Positions 33,701 through 43,900 of a stretch of DNA of 46,700 bases are shown here, piece after piece. How positions within the stretch are numbered: position 1 is the stretch's first letter; the number at the start of each line of letters is the position of its first letter. Origin of the DNA: Candidatus Obscuribacterales bacterium (GTDB lineage: Bacteria > Cyanobacteriota > Vampirovibrionia > Obscuribacterales > Obscuribacteraceae); NCBI GenBank assembly GCA_019752635.1, contig JAIELX010000129.1, positions 1 through 46,700 of the forward strand, in the 5' to 3' direction. Below the pieces are notes generated by a model, which was not told the DNA's origin, ran no database searches, and worked only from the letters and a program-made list of their open reading frames with translations. A program made the translations under genes and the position numbers.

Positions 33701-33938
33701 GCGTTGTAACTTCGATGTTAGGGAGAAAGCTCAATCCCGCCACACCCTTTAGCGTAGTTGAGTTCGCGATGGCGTCTGTCGCTGAGACGACCGCGGATTT
33801 GCCTATCGATTCGATACTTGCAAACAATTCCGCAGACAACTGACATAACGCCAAGCGTGCCAATGGCGTTATGTCAGTTGCGCAAACGTTATCGTCTGTT
33901 TTGTTTTCCTCTGATGGATCGAGTTTATCCAAAATCAT
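30720..33938 (-). CDS. YD/RHS-like beta-repeat protein with predicted papain-like cysteine peptidase end
   Basis: 1072 residues from ATG 33938 (AAGGAG 7 nt upstream; the frame is open to 34109 but without an RBS). The N-terminal third is polar. The middle third (about 350-700) is a run of short beta-strand units with DG/NG turns (KFGTLKGRAV, DGRTARQDKNGDKVSE, YEDGKIKTVIRQD) resembling YD/RHS-type fibres. The C-terminal ~260 residues hold QTWTCNAATLQ with Cys820, DHGNHVVTITGI with His979 and QNQWG with Asn998. This order and spacing match the papain Cys-His-Asn triad, and QNQWG mimics the NSWG box. No signal peptide. A role as an effector or toxin is inference. Confidence 0.75.
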   Translation of the reverse strand: MILDKLDPSEENKTDDNVCATDITPLARLALCQLSAELFASIESIGKSAVVSATDAIANSTTLKGVAGLSFLPNIEVTTPPGNRQETGSGSKSKPEIAPTDEKVASTPVADTNSDSGKPVRRDALVEGLSDSISEHVVAAAPRELPVGDIAKRYEKRLELLLADAHKDLKFTTDGSNPLVIPISLGIKLESDTTIEAIAKKTLGPKTTQEQIDVFVNAFGKANNIEDAARDTKVDKNTSVQVPGQTWDGAISYKEGESGEPGTLKFRWSDGSYRDELADSTFGGRLFQKGDKFVVEQIEISRKFADRNAELTVDGKTSIRLDATGTKRETQDNGDAERVIKQTNRDGSTYQVEYSPDNGKPQKVVYRKPGQRATEFSALTENEFVSADGKLVLMMDTSSSRESTQFYRRRVLPDGGVEKTFGDGRTARQDKNGDKVSETSTDVDGRKFEERFKPGELSAFEVIYKPEGKDSKPIKFERTKGEILMAPFIKDGKKIGYIELSDDLEDVTYRDKVSGIARLEERGGRVTETQKYEDGKIKTVIRQDKEILTSISERSGTPNINYSDGEGLSIEMRTRDGRLEGVTIKHPDGGFTRLSHNDKLNTLTGTHTASNGTTESVHRTGNYFLYRNDKTNEERAFRFSIPKDGMPLFSPCEVDRYTATITADPGDDGKVTIPLFEGRSDEKDKFGTLKGRAVNDETSHVKPSGEAVVQHADGSRVRLNADNTIDRWGPSPEDTGTREALSPAESRLLRIHKDIDRRDFAEIHRSMRGNKARLESFYQELQKLDDVKDLTAQEKSALRRNIMSHVARPAEIQQGQTWTCNAATLQREMVMQKPDKYAAMLVQCFDTGSVKLGDGSTVRVDTTNLKQTDQTGRDFASRAFQSVAIGLGFPGGSFQNTRDGVGILFDAEKRKLPFTGMDMPHIAIARKRLTGEDKAAVCVSNPEDLIRLFKENGGTSMIVSVDGSKPPFGDSASGDHGNHVVTITGIIPGEPTRFRVQNQWGLSDDHSTLATSIKQEDLWAAMLSGGKAAQVIASVKGTVANPEKIYSYADGKSEIDKDETKKFARWLERWKN

Positions 33939-34507
33939 GAGTATCTCCTTCCTAAGAAACCCCGAGCGCTCGGCGTGATGAGAGTGCTGCAACGGTTGCA
34001 TCTTAAATGCCACGTGTAACTCAATTGTGGCGGCCCCGTGTACGCCCCGTGGCACCCGATTTCGGTGGTAGGCCGATTCCACAATTAGTCTGTTTAGAAT
34101 AGAAGACAAACATTGCGTATTTATTTAGCCGAAGTGGTTCCGGCATCTTTCGGAACAGGTCTTACGGTCTCAACTTCGACAACATGTTCGCGGTGGAGCT
34201 TTGCGCTTCCCAAATAGCATCTGAATGTTCAATCTATAGGTTCCAATATTTTTTCAATGTCTGCTGAGTTACCTTTCAGAGTAGGGACGGGGGGCGAGAT
34301 GATGGACATCTCAACATTGCCAGGAACGCGAATGGATAAGTCGATTCAAGTTCTGGATTACTAGCACAAGCTCTTCAGTTTTATAAGTGGAAAATCCCAG
34401 GTGACTGTTCTGCAGTCGCTTACGAAAGGGTTGCTTTCGATTTCACGATGCACAAGTTGTGCACGCCACTTCGTTGTCGTGCTCAGTTTCTTCATGGAGA
34501 TAAACCT
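33939..34507. other. 569-bp divergent intergenic region
   Basis: Lies between the protease-like gene (-) and the small gene at 34508 (+). The - strand frame extends to 34109, but the upstream codons lack an RBS. No clear promoter pair, repeat or RNA structure was found. Confidence 0.5.
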
Positions 34508-34753
34508 ATGGCAAATATGTGTGAACCAGTGACTGCAAGCGACGCGGCCGCTTCTGCTTACTTACCGAGCATTGAATTGGTCGCAGAGCGAGATAGCGGT
34601 GGAAAGCTATTTTCAGCTGTTCGCAAATCCACGAACAGAGTGGTTCGGCCTGACGATTTGGTTACCGCGATAATTGAGGACGAGAAACGCAGAACGGGGT
34701 TTGGTGCTGTGAACGATCTTCTCGAAAGCTTTTTGCGGCACTCCGGTGTTTAG
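34508..34753 (+). CDS. small hypothetical protein upstream of the giant gene
   Basis: 81 residues from ATG 34508, chosen over ATG 34448 because GGAG lies 8 nt upstream. Soluble, ending in an amphipathic helix (FGAVNDLLESFLRHSG). It is encoded 195 bp before the giant gene on the same strand. A chaperone or immunity-type partner of the giant protein is conceivable from position and size only; no family recognised. Confidence 0.6.
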   Translation: MANMCEPVTASDAAASAYLPSIELVAERDSGGKLFSAVRKSTNRVVRPDDLVTAIIEDEKRRTGFGAVNDLLESFLRHSGV

Positions 34754-34948
34754 TTCGTCACAGGATACTTGATTGTGAACAGAGTTCCGTCGCTGACGCT
34801 TGTCAGGGTGCAAGTAACGCCGTCCACACGGCTTCCAGCTGAGCCATAGCTGGCATCCGATGCCCAGTGGTGTTGCACGATCACTCAACGATTTGGGGGC
34901 GGACCGATGGGGTATGTAGGCCCGTGAGAAACGACGTGCGGGGATACT

Positions 34949-37900
34949 ATGTCGGATAGGAATAAAGATCAGCAAAAAGATTCGGTTGAAACCGATCTGC
35001 AAGAGAATCTCTTAGCGGAAACTCTCGCGCCTGCTCTTGAACGTATTAGAAAAGATGCGGCCAACGACAACGGTTATCCTCGCCAGGCTCGTGAAGCAAA
35101 GTTCTACGGAGCGGACGGCCAGCCCGTCAGACTGAAAGAAGTAGGAGATAACCAACCCGTAATCGGGGTACGACTAACAGCCGAGGGCGGGCGAGTATTA
35201 GAAGTATTCGCGTCGGCCGACAAGGTGCCGGCTGAGCCTATCGCTCGCCAGGAGTTCACCTACTCAAGAGCGGGCAACGTTTCAACAGAGTGCCGTGTCA
35301 CGTACGATCTTAGAAAGGGAAGCGACCCAGCAACGGTGACTGAGGTGTCGGTGGATCGCTCAACTGACTCGACGACTATTAGTTTTCGCGCTGGCACTGA
35401 CCAACAGGTTGTTGAACTGAGTAAAGCAACCGGCCAGCCAAGTCGATTTAACATTACCGGACCGGGAAAGAACTTAACTTGCACGTTTGACGATCTTGGA
35501 AAGATACAGACGATAAGCGTTAATGGTGAAATGTTAGCAGGTGAAGACCTGACTAAATTCACTCGCTCAATACGGGAGTCTCTGAAAGAGTTACGGGCTG
35601 AACATGGGTTGCCGCAGCCCGCACAAGAAGCGCAAGCGGGCGTAACAGCGCAGAGGACCACTGCGGACAAGATTCGAGACCTGTTGGAGTCCTGCAGAAT
35701 CGCTGTGCCTCAACCAGGTCTCTTTCGTAGTGATGACGGACAGGTAGCTGCCGCTCGGTTACGTCAGCTACTCGCATCGCCGAGAGCAGAAGGGGCTGAT
35801 GCCAAGTCCAAGGAGACCGCTAAAAACATTCTCAATTCCAGCAATCCGACCGACGCGGTAAAACATCTTGACGCACTGTTAAAACTGGAGCGAGATGGTG
35901 ATACACACGCAGGTAGGTATTTACTGACTCTTCGTGAGAAGCTGGGGGGGGCGCCGAGATTAGATGACCTGATCGCTGATTTGAAGAGCCGCGAAAAATC
36001 AGATCAGGCATTGAAGACGCTTAAACGCGATATTGGGTCGATTGAGAGTGAAACTGCTCGGCCTGCACGCTCGCTTGAGGATCTCTCTCGTGCGGTAAGC
36101 ACTCTCACCAATGATCAGAATCCTGGTGCTAACGGTCGGAATGCCGATGGAACAGACGGAGCTGCAAAAGGTGGCGCAGGTGGTGCCAGTGGAGCTGATC
36201 GACGTGCAAAAGGAGTCAGTGGAACTGATCGAACTGTGCCGGGTGGTGCAGGCGGTGTCAGTGGGACTGATCGAACTGAGCTTGGTGGCGCAAGCGGTGT
36301 CGGTGGAGCCGATCGGACTGTGCCTGGTGGCGCAGATGGTGCCGCTCGGGCTGACCTTGCCTCGCGTAGCGGCGCCGTTGGCGATAGGGTTGCGAAGGGT
36401 GGGGGCGGAGGAGGTCCGGAACTAGGCGGAACGCTGGACCAGCGCCAACAAGAGTATCGAAGGATACTCGACTATGGCAGTACTGCTGGGCGCGCTCTAG
36501 TCCGAGGCACGGCAGATTATATTGCCGCCGCAGGCATGGAACCCGATGCCAGGTTGCGTGTCTACGCGGACGCGATGCGCCTTCCCTTCGACCAGCGTAA
36601 CCACCACAAACTCGTAGACTTACTGGTTGCACACTATGATCGTGCGAAAACCGATCAAGAAAAGAACATTGCGCTGCAGCTGCTTGGCGAGCAGATTCAA
36701 GTCGGAAATCTGTCTGCAGCACAAGCCAAACTCGAACTTTCCGCTCACTATGCCGCAACGCGCATGGTAGACGCTCAATTGACTTTGGAAAAATCCGGTA
36801 TCACTGGCGAAGAGAGGCGACGCGCTGAAAGCCAGCGAGCAGATGCTCTGCGCGACCTGGTTGCCCTTGCTACGCTGGCTGATCCTAAGAGCAGTTCTTA
36901 TGCCAATGCAAATGCCCTGTTGGCCAACCTGCGCGGCGGTCCGTTGAAGGGACTGTCGCACGAAGCCGTTGCTAAAGCAGAGCAAGAAGTGCGCGAAGCC
37001 GCACGCAAACGTGAGCAATTCATTGTAGAGTCAACCATTCGCATCATTAATGCGCCGGTTGGTAGCCCTCAACCAGGCCTCGATGCTGTCGAATCTGCAG
37101 CACGCGATCAAGCGATTATTGAATCGCATAGCCGGTCTGGACCAGTTATTGCGCTGGCTCGAACCACTTTGGCTTTGCGGCAGTTGGAATTGAACGTTAA
37201 TAACCCGGAGAGGGCCGCAGCAATCATAAAACAACTGCTTGAAGTTGAGGCTGCAAACCCGATTGCCAAGCGGGTGCTTGACGTCCTGCGTGAAACTGAT
37301 GCAGGCAAGGAAGCGATTTTGGTATTAAAGCAAGGTGATGTGGCGGCGGCAGCTCTGCTTCTGCATGAAACGGCCGATCTTCAACGTCTCAATCGTGAAG
37401 TCGCCAGAGTTCGCAATCAAATACAAGAATACGGAAAAGTTGATCCCAGAGCTCTCTCCAGCGTTTTGGAGAATCCTGGAAATCTTGAAGCAGCTAAGAA
37501 AGCCGCTAGAGAGCTTGACGAGAATATGCTTAAAGCCGCAGACCAGAAGATAGAGCAGTTTCTAAAACGCGGACGTTCATCCGATGATCTGTTTAAAGAG
37601 CTTGTCGACAGCATGAAGTTGAACAAGGATGGTTCTTTAGACGGTAGTACTCTGTCCAAATCGATTATTGCACGGCTCGATACAGGGTTCGGTGGTTTTG
37701 CGCCCGAGGCACAACCGCTAATAGCAAAGCTCAAAAACCCGCCTCATCAGCTTTCAAAGGAAGATGTCGATTCGCTGAAGAAGGCGTACCTAGAATCCGG
37801 TATTCCCCAACGTGGTAATACGTTGGAGGATTTGCGAAAGCTAAGTGCAGACCGATTAGGCCGCTTCGGTGGCGGTCTGGAAGACGCGGTGCATAACTTG

Positions 37901-40900
37901 CGCGCTATCAGCAGCGTACAAGACATCCATCTCAAGATAAATCAAGCGATGGAAAAGGTTAACGCTCCGGAAGGAAGCGTAGCCGAGCGCCGCAGAGCGC
38001 TGGCAGAAGTACGAGCAGCGCTTGAACAGTTGGCTAAAGATGGTTCTCAATCTGATCTGTCCAGGCGCTTTCTGCGTGCATTTACTGATAAAGATCTCAA
38101 ACGTTTGACCGAAGCGCTAAGCGGCGAACCACATGTAGCGGCCAGTGCACTTACCGAGTTGCGAGGCAAGCTGCCCGACGGGCACACCGAGCTCAATGAG
38201 TTTCGTGCTCTACGCATAGTAAGGGGGCTGAACGAGAAGTCCAGCGCTGCCGACTTTGCGGCCGCCACCAGTGCACTAAGCGCAGAGATGTCTGCGGAGC
38301 GCATGGCGGGGCGTGGTGAGAATAAGGCAGCAAAAGATTGGTTCAAATGGACCGCCGCCACCGGAGCGGTCAAAGACATTAACGACGCGCTGGCAGCCAA
38401 TGACAAAGAAAAAGCTTTGGAGGGGATCAAAACACTTGAGCGAATGACCGGTGAGGGCAACGAGCAGGCTCGGCAGCGTCTGTTCCTCGTTTTGCAGGGG
38501 CTGACCCATCCAGACAAGCATCAATCGTGGGTTGCACAAGCCGAGCAAGGGTTAGGCAAGCCAGTATACAGCCTCAACGATAGAGGATCGGCAGCTGTTC
38601 GCAAGGACTTAGCAAAAGCCGTTTTTGAAGCCATAGACAGCAAGGTAGGAAGTGCAGATTTGGATGGTCTTGGCGCACACGCTTTAACGTCGGCCTACGC
38701 GACGCTGGACAAGCCGAAAGCAGCAGTGCGTCTGCTTGAGGGAGCCATGCGCGGTCCCCGCGGAAGTGAGGTGCTAGAGGGCATTGTGCACGGTATCGCA
38801 GATGATGGCATCGGCACTGAAGGGCTCGTTCCTACTTTCTTGAAGGGCCCGCGCCTCGACACGTTTTTCTCGCGCGTTAGCGAAGTCCATAGACTTGCCA
38901 CCACGGGAAACCCCGCAGCGATGAGGATTCTGTCCAGTCTGGCCTGTGGCTGCGCGGACCGCGATTCGGGAGCTGAATATTCTCAATCGGCCGCAGATAC
39001 GATGAGAGAACTAAGTGAACATCCCCTCCACCGCAAAGCTGCTCTGTCGGCGCTGCTTGATATGGCGGAAAAGCGCGAATCGAATCCCGATTATAAGAAA
39101 TCACATGCTCCGCTTGAGTTGATCGGAAAAGCAGCAGCATTCTTCGCTGCAGAAACTGGAGATGTTGACGCGAAACGACTGATTGAGCGCTCGCGTAAAT
39201 TCTTGCTGAACGAGTATGAAAAAGCTTCTCAGTCGGATGAGAAACCGGATCCTTACAAGCAATCCGTTACAGGCCTCTTGGCGATGGCTCCGCATTTACA
39301 GATCGACGACGTCAAAATGTTGTTGCGCGATCTTTCGCCCGTTGTGATTGAGCAACTGCGCCTACACGGACCTAAGTTAAACAGCGAAGCTAAGCGTGAA
39401 TTAGTTAGTCAGCTTGCGCACATGGCGGGGACCGGATGGGCAATCAAGCATAGCGAGAGAATGGCGGCTTTCGCGGCGCTAGCGGGCGTTGCTGACGGGC
39501 TTACAAAAGAGGAGCTTCAAAGTATTGTAAAAGGAGCCAAAGAGAGTCCTAGCCAGACGGAGCGGGCGATCCGCGCGGAACGTCCGGAGCGCAAGCCAAC
39601 TGAAAAGGAACTCAAGGCTATAGCCGAAGAGAAGAGAGAGCTGGAAAACCTGGCCGGCTTGGTAACTGTTCGCGCACTGGCAAAAAACAGCCGCCAGGAC
39701 GTGAAGAACTTAGCGGCAGAGTTTTTGACGACCGGACTTCGAACATGGTCATTCGACCAAGATGATCGCAAAGCGCTTATTCAAGTATTCAGAGATGGAA
39801 AGGCTTTGGAGCCGGAATCTGTCCGACGGATGGCAAAAATTTGTCGAGAAATGGAGATACCCGCTCCGGCAGAGATAATGCTGGCAAATCTAGGGCTTCC
39901 TGTTGATTCTCGCCTTCCAGAATTGGCCGACAAAATTCGTGAGAACTACAAGTACTCGAGTGAAGGTGGAGATGAAATTCTCCGTCGTGCCCTGGCCAAT
40001 GCGGAGGCAGCCAACGCGCTTACCGGACGAGAAAGGGCTCAAATCCTTGGATGGGATAAACTCCCTAAGACACAAAAGGAGCGACTCGGTTGGTTTGACG
40101 ATCCACCAGATGCGGTGCTCGCTCGACTAGGTAGTGAAAAACTCCCGAAAGCACGACGCGAAGAAATCGAACAGCAGATTCAATCTGCGCTTCGCGGAGG
40201 CAGGCCATGGGACAGCGAATTGTCCGTCGGGGTGAAACTGGAACTCATTCAGTTAGGGCGCCCGCGGTGGGAGCTGCTTGGTGCTGAGCAAAAAGAAAAT
40301 TTTCGTTGGTCCCAAGTAGAAAGAATAAATCCGGCCCAACTGGTTGGCCAGATGGTCAATCCTGCAACAGAAACCGCGAGCACTACTTCGAGGACTACTC
40401 CACCATTCAGCATTGCCGACATTTCCGCTAATGCTCGCCTTCTGAACAAAGATTTCGCAATCGACATAATGCGATTGCATGAGAGAAGAGCTGTCAGCGT
40501 CTACTCACAAGATCGTGAAATTCAGAAGTTGCAAGAAGAACGCAAGCAGAAAATGGCGGAGCTGCTCAGGGTTACAAAAGAAGGTCCCGAAAAATCAATC
40601 ATTGCCGATGCTTTTCGTGCTTATTACGGTACTGTATATGGTGGCATAAAAGCCGCCTGGAACGGCCAGAGTATGGGAATCGGAGCGGCAGAGGGATTCA
40701 CGACACTCTCCATTCCCGCGATGCAACGACTCAGAGACCGACTCGTCAATAACGGCGTCGATACAGAGTTGGCTGCCAAACAGAAACATCTCCTCGAGGA
40801 GATGGAAATTCTAACCAAACGCATCGCCGACCATCAAGTCAAACGGGCTGAGCTATCTACAGACGAAAGACGAGTGGCGCTGGCTGAAGGGGTCGGACGA

Positions 40901-43900
40901 CACAGGCTGCTTCTTGATTCAGGACGTGTTAAAGAGGCCGATGACGCCGCCATTCGGCTCTGGAAAGAGCAGGGACCTCGCATTCTTAGTCGACCGGAAG
41001 TTTGGGAGACGCTCAATGGCCGCCCGGGTGAAGTTGGAGCGATGGCTCGTCTAAAGGCCGAGGGACTATCGGCGTGGGACAAGATACCCAACTACAACAC
41101 CGTCGGGCTGCACCGCAATGCCGAGCAGGCGGCTGCCGAGATAAAAGATCAAGTAAAACAAATAACCGAGGCCGCCAAAGCCGGTAAAAATGTTGAGCTT
41201 GGGGAATCCTTCAAAAACTACTATCGTGATGCATTAGCCACGGGCGTAGCCCCGCAGTTCATTCTTGAGGTTAATAGGGCGCTCGAACGCTCGGGCGTCA
41301 ATTTCAGAGTAAAAGACGATTATGACGGTCCGCCACTTGCGCCTGCACCAGAGTCAAAGCGAGAAACTCTAGCGGCACGCCGGTCGAATCCATCGGAAGA
41401 ACGAAGGATTGTCTTTACAGACCTTGATGGCAAGCCTGTAGTAGAGAGCAAGCTCGATGTGAGCAAAACTGCTGGGCTGAAGCGCAATGCCGAGGCTGTT
41501 GCTGACGAAATCAAAAATCAAGTAAAGTCGATAACCGAGGCTGCTAATGATGGGAAGAACTTTGACCTTGGACAAGCTTTCAAAAACAGTTATCGCGCTG
41601 CATTAGCTTCCGGCGTAGCACCGCAGTTCATCGCGGAGGTTAACGGTGCGCTCGAACGGTCGGGCGTGAATTTACGAGTAAAAGGCGACTTCGAAGACGC
41701 GCCACTTTTGCCAGGGCGACGTGCCGAGGGAAAAGCAATTGTCATCATCACTGACCTTGATGGCAAGACTGTTGTAGAGAGCAGGCTCGATGTAACTAAT
41801 CTGCATGGAAACAGAGAGCACGCTAGAGCCGCATGGCAGGCTGCGCTCGGTTTGCAGCCTGTCGTGGTTGAAGGTCTCGGTAAGGCTCGGCATGAGGCTG
41901 ACATCCATCCGGAAATGCGGGGACTGGTACAGCTCAAACCAAATGATTTTCCGCGAGCTGAAATTCGTGACGCCTTGGTGCTAAATGCGCTGAAAACTCT
42001 CGATTCAGATCCGGTCATTCAGAAATTTCAGGGTGTTTCAGCGGAGCTAGAGGGACCATTGTCTAAGATGTCCCAGCTGTTCCAGGGGGGGATGGAGGGC
42101 ACGCCTTATCACGACTTTGTTAACGAGGCCCAGCGGCTGGCACAGCAAGTCCGAACTACGATGCTAAAAGTTAACAGCCAAGATCTAAAAGACTTGCGCG
42201 AACGCATTGCCGATATGGACAAAGCGCTTGAAAAAATGAAAGAGGATGGTAGAGGGACTGATGCCTATGACACTGGCTACTTCGAACTTCAAAAGCGCAT
42301 CGACAACCTCAAGCGGCTCCACGACACACTCAACCCTGGTCCGGAACGACTCAAGCCAGAGTTGGTTAAAGACATTTATGGCAAGCCGGTTTTAGATCCA
42401 GTTACAGACCAACCGATGTATCGGGATGCCTATAAAGATATTCAGAATACCTTGAAGGCCATTACCGAGAACGGTTTAAAACCGGCAACTCTAACGAATT
42501 GGTTTAAGGAAAACGGGCCGATAATCGGTGCGACCATAGGTGCTATGGCCGCCACCGTGGCGGCTTGTGCAACTTTTGGAATCTCAAGCCCGGCTGCTGT
42601 TGCTGCATGGATGGCAGTCGGAGGGCTTGTTGGGCGAGAAGCCATGAGAGAGAGGCTCTACCAGCTCAACAAGGATGGCTACACCGGCTATGGAAGTTAC
42701 GGTGATCATGGTGCAGACATCATGAATTGGTATCGTCTCAGTGACCGACGCACTCTCAGTAACAATGTTTTATCCCTGGGATTAGTCGTTGGAAATTATG
42801 CGCTGGATATCGGTAAGGATTTCGTCTTGAACATTCTTACTGGTGCCGTTGCTGGCAAAATAGTTGGAGGCCAAAAGATCGGTGATGCTTTGGCGGCGCA
42901 GTTTAAGGCGGCGCCGAACCCGCTGCATTTGGCTTTTAAAGCCGAGCGAACTCTTTTGCAACTGGAGGGCAAAGCGCTGGCGAAGAGCTATTTAAAAGAA
43001 TTTCTTACGCATTTTGGCGAGCATTTAGTCACCAACGTCGGTTTCGCCGCGGTACACACTGGGCTTGAGACAAGTTTGAAAGGTTCCGATTTTCACCATT
43101 TCTTTTCAAAGGGTGGCTGGCTAGGGCATGAAGTTATGAACTGGGGATTGTCTACCAGCCTGGCTGTCGGTCATGGCTTGTTAAGCGCTGCACGCATGAA
43201 GGGAGGCGAATTTCATTATAAAATGAAAGACGGCATGTCGAAAACGGATTTTGTTCGTTTTATGCAGAGCGAAGGTTTCGTTGTTACCCAATCCAAAACC
43301 CCTGGTGTTTGGGAAGCTATACCTGTTGCGGGGGGTAAGGATGCTAAACCGATCAAAATGGTCGAAGAGAAGGAGCTTCGTCCGGCCGAGTATCCTACAA
43401 CAGCTCGGGAAGACGCACGCTCATCCCCCCAAGCTGAACGATTACCAAACATTGTGGAAGTCGGAAATCGTTTGGAGCCTGGTCGCTCACACACGGTTGA
43501 GATCGACGGTAAAAAAGTAGAGGTGAAGCCGAGCGCTGACGGTAAGCAATTTACCATTGAGCAGAATGGAAGAAGTATCGCATATGGACTTGCGGAGGAC
43601 GGGGGCAAGTTTTATCTAGTCAGAGTGGTTGCTGGCGGTCAGGCAGATGCTCCTGCACCACGGACAGCTCGGGAACCATATTCGGAACCGCCACAAAAAA
43701 CCTTTCCTGAAGGTAAACCACCTAAGAGAGAACCATACTCCGAACCGCCTGAGAAGGTAAAGCTCAGCAGGGATAGCGAATGGACGCAATCCGAAGGCGG
43801 TAAAAAGCTTGTCGCGGATCTAAAAGACATATCCGATCACATGCTCGGGCGAGACGGCGCACCACCCAATTTTGAGCAAGCCGTAAAAGCGGCGCTGAAA

